The translations under genes and the position numbers were made by a program. This document shows, piece by piece, positions 25,963-35,165 of a DNA stretch of 64,000 bases. The number at the start of each line of letters is the position of its first letter. Within the stretch, counting starts at the first letter, position 1. The notes below the pieces were generated by a model. It was given only the letters and a program-made list of their open reading frames with translations, was not told the origin of the DNA and did no database searches. Source of the DNA: JAAXQD01 sp963790095 (GTDB taxonomy: Bacteria; Desulfobacterota; Desulfobacteria; Desulfobacterales; UBA11574); NCBI GenBank assembly GCA_963790095.1, contig CAWBNO010000008.1:1-64000 (forward strand), read 5' to 3'.

Positions 25963-28317
25963 CTATTCTTCTTTTTTTATAATGGATCGGCTGTCGGCAT
26001 TGACGATACGTAATTCCAAGGGGCTTTGCGTGTCGAGGTGAATGTCCCGCTGGGGGAAAGCAATGACAATCCCTGCTTTGCGGAACAGTTCGTCTATATG
26101 AAAGCGGATGTCGCTTTCAATGGTGCGCCGATCCATAATACGTGTCATGCTGATCCAGAAGTAAAGATCGAATATCAGGGAATTGTCACCGAAATCATTG
26201 AAAAGCACAAAGGGTTCGGGTTTCTTTTTCACCTTTTTATGTTCGTTGGCAACCTGTAGCATGATGCGTTCGACTTCTCGAACCGGAGATCCGTAGATTA
26301 CTCCTGCCGTTACCTGTGCCCGGATCTCTTTATCTGAATGGGTCCAGTTGACGATATTTTTCTCCAGGAAACTGCTGTTGGGCACCAAGATGTGAATATT
26401 GGCGCCGGTGCGAATCCGCGTACAGCGCGCGCCAATCTCTTCGACTATGGCAAAGTTTCCTTCGATATCGATGAGATCGCCGATCTTTATCGGCTGCTCG
26501 GCCATGATGATGAAGCCGCTGATGAAATTGTTGATCAGATTCTGGGCGCCGAATCCCACACCGATGGCAATGGCACCGCCGAAAAAGGTGAATATGGTCA
26601 GTGGAATATTGACAACCCGCAAGGCAAACAGAACGATCAACAGCACGGTAAAATAATTAATAATTTTTTCACCGACTACGATCGTGGTTTCTTTAAGGTG
26701 GGTGCGTTTTAAAAGACGTCGGGTTACCAAGAGGACGATTCTTTTGACGAACGTAAGTCCTATGATCAGTATCAGCAGGGTTACCACAAGTTTTCTAACG
26801 GTCACACCATATCCATCAATAACCCACAGCTCAAGGTTCCAGAATTCTTTGACATTACTTGTCAAGTCGGTAAGTATCTTCCATAGGTTCGTGTATTCTC
26901 GTCTGGCGGCGATTTCATCCAAGAACCTTTGATGCAATTTTACGGTCGCCAGCAGCGTGGAAAAATATTCGAGATTGCCATCGGCCAGGCTGCGCATGGC
27001 CTGCAGTCGATTCTCCAGTTCTTGCCGGAGTCTTATGTCCGAATTCTGTTCGGATATTTGCTTGACCAGAACGGCAATCTGTGTTTGAAGGTTGGCCTGA
27101 TTGCTTTCCTGTAGGCGCACCGTTCGTTCGATAGTTTTTTTGTGGGTTTCAAACTCTTCGTACCAGGTGTCCAATTGTTCGGTGTCGATCTTACCGTTGA
27201 CCATGGCATACCGGTTTTTCCATACCTGCTCCTGTTGACTTAGAAGCTGCAATTCATCCTCTGCTTGTTCCAAAAGCTTCTGAGAGGTATTCCGCCGGGT
27301 TTCGTTGGCTTCTAAGGCGGCCTTGGCCAGGGCAATTTCCGTCTCTCCCCTGGCATTCACCGCCCTATCTTGAGCTTGCACCCATAGTCCCTCGACCCTA
27401 GTCTGTCCCCGAAGCTGTTCTTTGAGCCGTTTTTGCAATTCCGTCCTGGTTTGCTCAATGGTTTCGAGCTGTTTTTCCAGATCGCCCTTGTCAAAGTGGA
27501 GATATTTGCGCACCCAGGCGATGTTTTCTCGGGCAACATCGGCTTGCATTGATGCAAGCTGAATTTCCACAGAAAGATTTTTTTGGTTTACGGTTTGCAG
27601 ATCGAAGATTGCCTGGGCAATTTCCACCTCCAGTTGAGCTTGACCGATCTCCCATTTCAGTTTTGATGCCGCTATCCCCGTTTTTTCTTTGTATTTTCGA
27701 AGGGTCTGCTGGCCTTCATCCAGTCTCGACCGGGCATCTTCCATAGCCTTCTTTGCCAGGTTCTTCTCCCGTTCGGCCGTCTCTTTTTTTTGATCCGCCA
27801 TGGCCAATTGGTCGAGGACATTGTCATAGAAGCTCAGAGAATAAGGCGCTTCTTGCGAAAGTTCTACCTGCTGCCGAGCCTCCCATTTTTTACCTAAAAG
27901 GGCTTCCTCTTTTTCCAGAAGGGTTTTTTTTCTCAGGGCCGTTATCAAACGTTGATAAACGGTTTCTATATCTTGAAGCTTTAAACTTCGATCTTGCAAC
28001 TGGGAAAGTGTGATTCCAAGCTGATTGGCTTTTTGTCCGTTCTCCTCTGTCTTGGCCTCGGCCAATCTTTTTTTAACCTCATTGATCTTCAGCTCAATGT
28101 TAGTTGAATCGATCTCGGAAGGTGTCCCATTCTGGACCAGCGACAAAGGATCCTTTTTGGCTGCAAATGCGTTGGGCAAGACAGCGGTTAAGGCCATTAT
28201 CAGGCCGAAAAACATAATTATGCCCGGGAAAACAATATCTTTTCGTCGGAAAAACATCGGACCGCTTGACAACCGACTCTCTGAAAGGCGGCGGCATAAT
28301 GTCAATGGAGCTATCAT
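25963..28317 (-). CDS. Large MscS-family mechanosensitive channel (MscK/MscM-like)
   Basis: 784 residues from ATG 28317, chosen because GAGGTGAT precedes it; the frame is open for 18 further codons. A hydrophobic segment followed by NAFAAKK suggests a signal sequence. About residues 65-500 are charged coiled coils, probably periplasmic. Membrane helices follow, then the MscS pore helix and beta domain (GGAIAIGVGFGAQNLINNFI, EQPIKIGDLIDIEGN). This arrangement matches the KefA/MscK-type large channels that release solutes on hypo-osmotic shock. Convergent with the glycosyltransferase. Confidence 0.87.
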   Translation of the reverse strand: MIAPLTLCRRLSESRLSSGPMFFRRKDIVFPGIIMFFGLIMALTAVLPNAFAAKKDPLSLVQNGTPSEIDSTNIELKINEVKKRLAEAKTEENGQKANQLGITLSQLQDRSLKLQDIETVYQRLITALRKKTLLEKEEALLGKKWEARQQVELSQEAPYSLSFYDNVLDQLAMADQKKETAEREKNLAKKAMEDARSRLDEGQQTLRKYKEKTGIAASKLKWEIGQAQLEVEIAQAIFDLQTVNQKNLSVEIQLASMQADVARENIAWVRKYLHFDKGDLEKQLETIEQTRTELQKRLKEQLRGQTRVEGLWVQAQDRAVNARGETEIALAKAALEANETRRNTSQKLLEQAEDELQLLSQQEQVWKNRYAMVNGKIDTEQLDTWYEEFETHKKTIERTVRLQESNQANLQTQIAVLVKQISEQNSDIRLRQELENRLQAMRSLADGNLEYFSTLLATVKLHQRFLDEIAARREYTNLWKILTDLTSNVKEFWNLELWVIDGYGVTVRKLVVTLLILIIGLTFVKRIVLLVTRRLLKRTHLKETTIVVGEKIINYFTVLLIVLFALRVVNIPLTIFTFFGGAIAIGVGFGAQNLINNFISGFIIMAEQPIKIGDLIDIEGNFAIVEEIGARCTRIRTGANIHILVPNSSFLEKNIVNWTHSDKEIRAQVTAGVIYGSPVREVERIMLQVANEHKKVKKKPEPFVLFNDFGDNSLIFDLYFWISMTRIMDRRTIESDIRFHIDELFRKAGIVIAFPQRDIHLDTQSPLELRIVNADSRSIIKKEE

Positions 28318-28756
28318 AATCACCTCTTTTCGAAAAACTTCCCCAAAAATTTCAACCAATATTAGAACCACTTCCCTTTAAGGGGATCATTCTTGGCATG
28401 AACCTCTTAAGTTTTTTGCGATCATTCTAAATTGACGACCATTTTTAAATTTGAATTGACACGTTTTTTTCAAACAAACTCCCATGGGACGCATTTTCAA
28501 CGGCTCTTTCTCTCTACCCCATAACGCCGGCAATGTAAAAGATTTTCGTAGGTTTTCAATACATTTCACATTGACACTATTTTTGTAAAGGAATCGGCCT
28601 GTGACACTTGACTATTTAGGGGGGGTAATTTCAACTCAGTTTTTGGATTTAAATACAGGTTTGACAAAATTTCTCCTTTTGGATATTAAAAAATTTTCGG
28701 TCTGTTAATAACGGCATCTTATTTTATCATGTCATTTCTTCAGCAAGGATGAATTC

Positions 28757-29458
28757 ATGAAAGATTGTGGAGTTAAAAGCAGGATCGGTATCGCTGCTAT
28801 TCTTGAGAAAACAGAGATCAAAGAGTATTTTGACACCCTTTTTCTTTTAACCGCGGGAATTGAATTTGTAATATTTATCGCCCATTTTATCGGTTCCATC
28901 GGCCCCGAAAAAGGACCCTTTCCCTGGAAACAGTATTTTTTCGTATCCTTTATGGCTCCGATTGTTCTGATGTTTATCGTGGGTCTCATCATTATCGGGT
29001 TCAACTATTATTTATATGGCAGTCAGCGAACGGCCTTCGATCTGGAAGACAGTTCCTTTGTCGGGACCAAACTGAAACGGTTCGGGCACAGCTTTAGATT
29101 TCTGTTTTCCATAATTCAGCAGGTGCCGGTCCTTGCAGGTCTGTTTATTCTGGGGATCAGTTCCGTTGTCTTGTTTAAGTTCGATGTCATATTGAGGGTG
29201 TTGGGACATCTCGGCGAAAGGACGGCTTTTTACCTTTTTATTTTACTTGGCGTGATTGTGGCCGGAATTTTGATTTTTCTGCTGCTCTGGCTTTTCTGGC
29301 AATTTAAACTCCATAAATATCAGATACAACAGCAATGGGAATACAAACAAAAGGTGATCGAAACGTCGGGCCTGATTATTCTCGACAATAATGTCGTATT
29401 TAATCAAGACGGAAAAATTATCTCCCATGATGGAATCATCGAACAGATTGAAAATTGA
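28757..29458 (+). CDS. Conserved-looking membrane protein of unknown function
   Basis: 233 residues with four hydrophobic helices at about 28-48, 68-92, 118-140 and 155-182. A cytoplasmic tail of about 50 residues then begins KLHKYQIQQQWEYKQKVIE. The start follows AAGGATG. I do not recognise a family or catalytic motif. It is divergent from the MscS-type channel and stands alone. Confidence 0.65.
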   Translation: MKDCGVKSRIGIAAILEKTEIKEYFDTLFLLTAGIEFVIFIAHFIGSIGPEKGPFPWKQYFFVSFMAPIVLMFIVGLIIIGFNYYLYGSQRTAFDLEDSSFVGTKLKRFGHSFRFLFSIIQQVPVLAGLFILGISSVVLFKFDVILRVLGHLGERTAFYLFILLGVIVAGILIFLLLWLFWQFKLHKYQIQQQWEYKQKVIETSGLIILDNNVVFNQDGKIISHDGIIEQIEN

Positions 29459-29472
29459 GAGATCTGTCCGAC

Positions 29473-30480
29473 TTACGGCTTGGACCTCAGCAACTCATGG
29501 TAAGCCCGGGTCAGCTTGATGAACCTGCCGGGGTCACCGCCTTTGTCCGGATGAAGTTTTTGAACCCGCTGCCGGTAGCGTCGAACCAGGTCTTTACGAC
29601 TCATTTTTTTCAACGCTGCCGGAGTCTCTTTGAACAAGGCTCCGGCTTCATCCAGGTCAGCCTTCCGGAATTTTAACGGCGGTCGATAATCCCTCCGACT
29701 GTTGATAAAATTCCGGATGTATTCTTCAATAAACGATTCAGGTGCGTAATCGTAATCGAAATACATGAGCACATACCGAACCAGGTATTGATGCAACCTG
29801 TCGCCGGATTCCATACCGCCCCAGAATCCCGGATCGCCGTTCAGTCGGCAGATTTCCGCTATAAAGTGTTCATCCACCTTTTCCGGGTCCAGCATTTTCG
29901 GTGCGGTCCGGGCAAACCACTCGTTGAAGAAATTCTGCAGATTAAAGACAGCATATACATAGGTTTTAAGTTCCCGGGCCGCCAGAATTTTCTCCATTTC
30001 CATGATCATCTGTTCGATTTCATCTCTCGATTTGGCGTTGAGCACTTGAAAAAGTGCGCGGGGGGCCCTGGCAATATTGCACGGGTCCGTTCGTCCGCAC
30101 TTTAGATAGAGAATTCGACGCCGGTCGAAAATATGAAACTGATCGACAGCCGGTATTTTCACCGTCTTGAAGACCCTGCGGCTTCCGGCGTTCATCTGAC
30201 GGTTCCGAAAGGTTTCCAGTGCCCTTTGGATGTCCGGGTCCAAAAAACGCCAGAATATATCTTCCACCTCATGGGGTTCTGGATTAACGTTCAGTGCATT
30301 CAGCCGTTCTTCGATGGATTCGTGGATGTAAAAAGAATTGCCCCCGGGATAAACGATGAAACGACCAGGATCGGTTCCCAGATCGAACAAATCCCTGCTC
30401 ACAAACTGACGGTGTTGACGGTAAGATTCACGGATAGTATAATGCGTTCGACCCTTAATTTTTTTTTGGGCAAGATACAA
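29473..30480 (-). CDS. Protein with a C-terminal J domain
   Basis: About 335 residues. The last 50 residues form a J domain with the HPD motif in RVQKLHPDKGGDPGRFIKL, so it likely stimulates an Hsp70. The N-terminal about 280 residues are not recognised; they are rich in Arg and aromatic residues and look globular. A C-terminal J domain is the reverse of canonical DnaJ, and no Gly/Phe or zinc-finger region is present. The start is unclear: TTG at 30480 (after GGAAGG) or TTG at 30528; no ATG is suitable. Confidence 0.78.
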   Translation of the reverse strand: MYLAQKKIKGRTHYTIRESYRQHRQFVSRDLFDLGTDPGRFIVYPGGNSFYIHESIEERLNALNVNPEPHEVEDIFWRFLDPDIQRALETFRNRQMNAGSRRVFKTVKIPAVDQFHIFDRRRILYLKCGRTDPCNIARAPRALFQVLNAKSRDEIEQMIMEMEKILAARELKTYVYAVFNLQNFFNEWFARTAPKMLDPEKVDEHFIAEICRLNGDPGFWGGMESGDRLHQYLVRYVLMYFDYDYAPESFIEEYIRNFINSRRDYRPPLKFRKADLDEAGALFKETPAALKKMSRKDLVRRYRQRVQKLHPDKGGDPGRFIKLTRAYHELLRSKP

Positions 30481-30585
30481 AATAATTTTCCTTCCACATC
30501 CCGTTATTCCATCACGCCGCCATTCCAACCCCGGAGCAAAGCAAAACCGAGTTCGTTCTTCGTCCTAAGTTGAGCGATTGTTGAG

Positions 30586-31695
30586 TCATTGATCCCCAAC
30601 ATAAATGCGCTGAACGCGTTTGGATACACCACAGGTCAATTCATACGTTATGGTTCCTAATTTTTCTGCAACATCAAGGAGCTGAATGGAATCCTGAACC
30701 CCATCACCCCATAAAATCACTTCGTCTCCGGGGGTTACCGGGTCCTTGCCCACATCGATCATGATGTGATCCATGGTGACCCGACCGACCATTGGGTACC
30801 GTTTTCCTTTGATGAGAACTTCACCTTTGTTCGTCAAGTCGCGGCGAATCCCATCTGCATAACCGATGGGCAGTACAGCGATTGTTGTGGGGGTTTTTGA
30901 TATCCATCGTCTGCCGTAGCTCACCGGAAAATCGGCAGGAATTTTCCGCGTATGGGCCACAAATGTTTTCAAGGTCATCACCTGTCTGGGCGTTATCCAT
31001 CGGGACGTCTCTGTTGAAGGGTAATGACCGTACATCAATATACCGGGTCGAACGGCTTTGAACCTGCTTTCCGGCATATCCAGAACCGCGCCGCTGTTGC
31101 CCATGTGGATCATCGGCGGTTGTTGATGTTTTTCTTTCAAACGGGAAAGTATCTTTTCAAATCTGGACAATTGAAGGTTTGCGTATGTCTTGTCTTTTTC
31201 ATCTGAGGTGGAAAAATGTGAGTAGAGTCCTTCCCAAATACAGTGTTTTGACTGCAACAGGGCATCAAAGAAAGCGGGTTCCCGGTCCAGAAGAACACCG
31301 ATTCTTCCCATGCCGGTCTCAACGTTTACATGGACGTTCGCCTGTTTTTTCTGGCTGGCTTTTTCAATCCAACGGATGTCCGCCTCACCAAATAGGGTAA
31401 TTCTGAAACCGGCTTTTATGGCCTCAGGAATTTCATTTGGGAATACCCTTCCAAAAATTAGTATCGGTCGAGATATTCCGCTTTCCCGTAATTCCATGGC
31501 CTCTTGAAACTTTGCCACTGCAAAAATTTTAAAACCGTCTTTCACAAGACGTTTGGTAACGGCCACAGCACCGTGCCCATAAGCATCCGCTTTTACCACC
31601 GGAATTATCTCGGACGGGGAAACCTTCTGTTGGATGGCACGGATATTGTAAATCAAATGGTCCAGATTGATCTCTGCATAGGTCTTTAAATTCAT
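30586..31695 (-). CDS. alr: Alanine racemase
   Basis: 369 residues from ATG 31695 (preceded by AAAAGG). PLP-dependent fold-type III barrel with catalytic Lys35 in VVKADAYGHGAVAV. The C-terminal beta domain has PIGYADGIRRDL and RVTMDHIMIDV, which carries family hallmarks near the second catalytic Tyr. It interconverts L- and D-alanine for peptidoglycan. The frame extends 11 codons upstream but without a better start. Confidence 0.93.
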   Translation of the reverse strand: MNLKTYAEINLDHLIYNIRAIQQKVSPSEIIPVVKADAYGHGAVAVTKRLVKDGFKIFAVAKFQEAMELRESGISRPILIFGRVFPNEIPEAIKAGFRITLFGEADIRWIEKASQKKQANVHVNVETGMGRIGVLLDREPAFFDALLQSKHCIWEGLYSHFSTSDEKDKTYANLQLSRFEKILSRLKEKHQQPPMIHMGNSGAVLDMPESRFKAVRPGILMYGHYPSTETSRWITPRQVMTLKTFVAHTRKIPADFPVSYGRRWISKTPTTIAVLPIGYADGIRRDLTNKGEVLIKGKRYPMVGRVTMDHIMIDVGKDPVTPGDEVILWGDGVQDSIQLLDVAEKLGTITYELTCGVSKRVQRIYVGDQ

Positions 31696-31812
31696 TGATT
31701 GGCCTTTTGTTTTTGAGATTTTAACCACACCCGATGCTGTCGACTCGTTTCGAGTTTTAACATCGTATCGTCGTTTTGGAATCTAACCTTCTTTTTTTAA
31801 CGTTTCAATTTT

Positions 31813-32000
31813 GACGGCTTCGTAAAAAGTCTTTTGTGAGCGACATCGAGTAATTTTGGAAAAAGATTCTCGACGCGTCTGGCGTAAAAAATTGCAAGCT
31901 GTTTGAGGGTGTTAGCCCGAGTTCTTGCAATTTAGCCAGGCGAGTCATGAATCCCAAAATTGTTTGCGGAGCGAGCAAAATCGAACTTTTTACGAGTTCA
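31813..32000. repeat. Palindromic MITE-like element, family A copy 1
   Basis: 188 bp between alr and panC. The ends are inverted (CGTAAAAAGT and ACTTTTTACG), and the interior folds on itself through CAAG/CTTG and AAATTGC/GCAATTT arms around a GAGGGTGTTAGCCC-type loop. The element is flanked by an exact 8-bp direct repeat, TCAATTTT (31805-31812 and 32001-32008), as expected for a target-site duplication. Related copies are at 36875-37061, 45268-45455 and, shortened, 49109-49171. Confidence 0.8.
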
Positions 32001-32111
32001 TCAATTTTCCAGAATCGGATAAATTTCGTGCAAAAGAAAGCCCAAAAAGAAGACAGAGAAAACCGAATCAAGTTTAAGCAGACCGTCAAGTCTTCGAATT
32101 CCAAGATAAAT

Positions 32112-32966
32112 TTAAGGTTTTAGAAGCATATTGTCAATGAGGCGGGCTTTTCCCACTTTGACTGCAAGGGCCATCCGTATGGGCCTGTCGATGGTTTCGA
32201 CATCAACCAGGGTTTCCGGATCGCAGATGGCGATGTAATCGATTTCGGTATCTGGATGAGATTGTATCAGGTCTGTTGCCGAGTCGATAATTTCTGATGC
32301 ATCTTTCGTTCCGCTTTCAAGAAGCGACTGTGCGTGGTCCAAGGCTTGGCAAAGAGACAGAGCACTCTCCCGCTGTTCCGGTGTCAGGTAGGTATTTCGG
32401 GAACTCAAAGCAAGCCCGTCAGGTTCCCGAACCGTGGGTCCTCCGATTACGGTGATATCAAAATTAAGATCACGCACCATCTGGCGTATGATCACCAGCT
32501 GCTGATAGTCCTTCTGGCCAAAAACAGCCACATGGGGTTTGACTATATTGAATAGTTTGGCGACGACGGTTGCAACCCCTTTAAAGAACACCGGCCTCGA
32601 ATTCCCACAAAGGTGATTCGGCAGTTTCTCCAGTTCCACATAGGTCTGAAATCTGTCTCCGTATATCTCATGGACATCCGGGACAAATACTGCATCTGCG
32701 CCTTCTTTTCGAACCAGGTCGAGATCTCTTTCGAGATCCCGGGGATATGTCTCTAAGTCTTCACCGGGACCGAATTGGGTGGGATTTACAAAAATACTCA
32801 CCACCAGATCATCTCCATGGGTCTTCCCCTCCCGTATCAGGGACAGGTGGCCTTCATGGAGAAATCCCATGGTGGGGACAAAAACGATGGTCTTTCCCTT
32901 ACGGCGCATACGATCAGAGCGCGCCTGAATTTCCGTTACGTTGGATATGATTTCGATAACGTTCAC
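32112..32966 (-). CDS. panC: Pantothenate synthetase
   Basis: 284 residues with the family motifs VPTMGFLHEGHLSLI (ATP-binding HIGH-like), SIFVNPTQFGPGEDL, FGQKDYQQLVIIRQM and the KMSKS-like LSSRNTYL. It condenses pantoate and beta-alanine with ATP to give pantothenate. Length is normal. The start appears to be GTG at 32966. It stands alone, with no panB or panD adjacent. Confidence 0.95.
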   Translation of the reverse strand: MNVIEIISNVTEIQARSDRMRRKGKTIVFVPTMGFLHEGHLSLIREGKTHGDDLVVSIFVNPTQFGPGEDLETYPRDLERDLDLVRKEGADAVFVPDVHEIYGDRFQTYVELEKLPNHLCGNSRPVFFKGVATVVAKLFNIVKPHVAVFGQKDYQQLVIIRQMVRDLNFDITVIGGPTVREPDGLALSSRNTYLTPEQRESALSLCQALDHAQSLLESGTKDASEIIDSATDLIQSHPDTEIDYIAICDPETLVDVETIDRPIRMALAVKVGKARLIDNMLLKP

Positions 32967-33093
32967 CTCAAAATTTTAAAAAAACCATAGACCAACAAAA
33001 ATACAATGTCAACCTGCCAGGAATAGGGTCCAATGGATCATTCGAACCGTCTCGGTATTTCTTCAACCGGCTAAATTCATGGAAAAAAGAATG

Positions 33094-33564
33094 TTAATTC
33101 ACAAATAAAACAGATACATCTTTGGCCAAGTTGAAAACTTTTTGGGAAATACTCCCCAGAAGGAAATCTTTGATTCCTGACACACCCCTTTTCCCCATGA
33201 CGATAACATTATATCCGTCTTGGGCTTCTTGTATAATATCTCTGGCAATCCCTTTATTTTTGAACGCTGCTTTTGTGGTGATGTTGTTTTTTTCGAATCC
33301 CGCGTCCAAAAGCATCGTTTTGGCTTTTTTCAATGCGTGTCCAACCAACTCCTTTTTTTTATCTTCAAGCAGACAAAAAGCGCTTTGTTGAGATGTAAAA
33401 TAGGGCGTTAACTCAGGGCTGTTCATTTCGCATAGGGTGGCCGTGTCTTGCATGACGTTGAACAAGGTAATCTTATTGTCTATAGAAAAAGAGTTGGATA
33501 CAAATTCGACTGCGCGCAACGCATTTTCAGAATCGTCAATGGCCACTAATATTTTTTTGCTCAT
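33094..33564 (-). CDS. Universal stress protein, UspA family
   Basis: 156 residues, single Usp domain. It starts ILVAIDDSENALRAVEF and carries the ATP-binding loop near the end as GKRGVSGIKDFLLGSISQKV (G-x2-G-x9-G-S pattern), so it is probably the ATP-binding type. Ribosome-binding site AAGGAG. Location in a region of stress and iron proteins fits a general stress role. Confidence 0.88.
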   Translation of the reverse strand: MSKKILVAIDDSENALRAVEFVSNSFSIDNKITLFNVMQDTATLCEMNSPELTPYFTSQQSAFCLLEDKKKELVGHALKKAKTMLLDAGFEKNNITTKAAFKNKGIARDIIQEAQDGYNVIVMGKRGVSGIKDFLLGSISQKVFNLAKDVSVLFVN

Positions 33565-33921
33565 CTTTCAGGGTCTCCTTTTCATGGGTTTTCGGTTTAT
33601 GTTTCGTCTGTTGATTCCTTTCTACGCAAATTTTAACCAAATTTCTTCTTAAACGCTTCGTAGGGTGATGTTTTTATCTGATTTAAGGTTATCTATGCCA
33701 GCCCCCATGAATAACTGCAAGGGAATTTTAATTGGGGATAAATTTCTATATGAAAATGGAAGAATTTCAGATTCGGGAAAGATCAAAAATGGGGGGTCTG
33801 GGCAGTTTAACGTCTTGCCCGGGACTGACGACTGCAGCCGCTGCTACAGTTCGCAACTCTGGGTATGGTAAACCGTTTCATGGGTTTCACCTCCTTCTAT
33901 TTTTCAACGTGCTGCCAGGTT
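33565..33921. other. Intergenic region with one possible micro-ORF
   Basis: No conventional gene is evident. On the minus strand a near-perfect Shine-Dalgarno (AGAAGGAGGTGA) precedes ATG at 33881, which opens a 24-codon frame ending at 33807 (MKRFTIPRVANCSSGC...). If one base were removed after the seventh codon, the frame would give about 37 residues including TVAAAAVVSPGQDVKLPRPP. The ribosome-binding site is striking, but coding status is unproven. Confidence 0.3.
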
Positions 33922-34161
33922 TCAAATTGAAACATTCTTCAACTTCCCGTTAATGGCCGGGGAAATCGAGTAATACGGATTTGTGCTTGTCTTGGATACG
34001 AGTTCATCCATAACGGGTTCTTGATCACATTTATACTGACAATCCAGACAATTCCAATGGTTCCAGTATTTTTTACTGGCAAGGTCGAGACAGTTTCGAT
34101 AATGCTTACAAAAGACATTTCTGTAACCTTTGGCGTGGACAGGACTTCTCTCTTTTTTCAT
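33922..34161 (-). CDS. Small cysteine-rich protein
   Basis: 79 residues. Residues 10-47 contain the Cys/His pattern C-x4-C ... C-x2-C-x3-C (CKHYRNCLDL, WNCLDCQYKCD), likely a small metal-binding module, followed by a polar tail. The start has GGAG at 8 bases. I do not recognise a named family. It lies between uspA and a ferritin-like gene on the same strand. Confidence 0.6.
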   Translation of the reverse strand: MKKERSPVHAKGYRNVFCKHYRNCLDLASKKYWNHWNCLDCQYKCDQEPVMDELVSKTSTNPYYSISPAINGKLKNVSI

Positions 34162-34362
34162 GGCTTAACTCCATTTTTTAATACAGTTAAGGGAATGATC
34201 TATTAACTATACACCATACTAATAATGCCACAATGTGGTGATGTCAAGGAGATCCAACTGACATCCGGCAGCGCTTCACAAAGAAGTTGCTTTAATTGCT
34301 CACTTAAATACATTGTGAACTCGATGTCGAGATATTCGGCAATTCGCCGGTTGGCATTCTGC

Positions 34363-34872
34363 TTATAATTCTTCCATATCGAACTCTTTGAAATCAAACC
34401 AATATCCGGTGTTCGTGATATAGTCCAGTTCGGCCTGAACCGCAGCGATGTGGTTCTCTTCGATCTCCAGAAAACGGGCGAACATTTTTTGACCCTCATC
34501 GGTCATTTCATTGACCATGTTCTGGTAAAAACTGCTAGTTTCAACTTCCGCTTTCAGTGCCCTGCTGAGGATGATTTTCACACTGCTGAGGTCTTTTTTG
34601 GCCATATGGGCCTCGACTTTTTTCGTCTCTCTTTGGATGATTTCTTTGGCTGGAATGGAAGATTCCAGTTTTTCAGCAGATATTTGCCCGGTTCTTTGCC
34701 ATAAATCGAGTTTGTGTATTAAATAATCAAGGTGATGCTGCTCATCATCTTCCATCATCTTGAAAAATTGCTTTCCTTCCGGATCAGAAACCTTTTCAAA
34801 AGCATCCCGGTAGATATCCCGAATTTTGGTTTCATAATCCATGGCTGTCTGGATCGCTTTTTCAATCTCCAC
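34363..34872 (-). CDS. Rubrerythrin/ferritin-like diiron protein
   Basis: 169 residues of four-helix ferritin-like fold. Diiron ligands appear as Glu in DYETKIRDIYRD, Glu-x2-His in EDDEQHHLDYL, Glu in KAEVETSSFYQ and EIEENHIAAV. There is no rubredoxin domain. Such proteins act in peroxide reduction or iron handling in anaerobes. A sigma-70-type promoter is seen upstream (34953-34982). Confidence 0.85.
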   Translation of the reverse strand: MEIEKAIQTAMDYETKIRDIYRDAFEKVSDPEGKQFFKMMEDDEQHHLDYLIHKLDLWQRTGQISAEKLESSIPAKEIIQRETKKVEAHMAKKDLSSVKIILSRALKAEVETSSFYQNMVNEMTDEGQKMFARFLEIEENHIAAVQAELDYITNTGYWFDFKEFDMEEL

Positions 34873-34952
34873 TGCTTTTCTCCTATGTTTAAGAGGTTAT
34901 CGGGTTTAAATGGGTATAACTTCATGATTGGCCCGGATTTCCATAACGAGAG

Positions 34953-34982
34953 ATTATAGTCGGCAATAATAATATTGTTCAA
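34953..34982 (-). promoter_or_regulatory. Sigma-70-type promoter of the ferritin-like gene
   Basis: On the minus strand TTGAAC (34977-34982) and TATAAT (34953-34958) are separated by 18 bp, about 80 bp before the start codon at 34872. This is a close match to the -35/-10 consensus. Confidence 0.6.
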
Positions 34983-35165
34983 ATTTCATGCCATGTCTGC
35001 CTAATTGAAATTTAAATCAATATTATCTATATGTTGAAGGGATAATGAAAAAAATTACGGGTGTTAAAAATCGGGGGAAAAACGTTTTTGAGACAATGTG
35101 TCTCACTTTAGGTGTCCTGAAACATTGGTTGAAGGAAGTTCAGCGATACTGTCTTCAACGCCCCT

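Noticed and set aside
34203..34362. Short minus-strand frame after the ferritin-like gene
   Set aside because: About 50 codons look mildly protein-like, but there is no start with a ribosome-binding site and no known motif.
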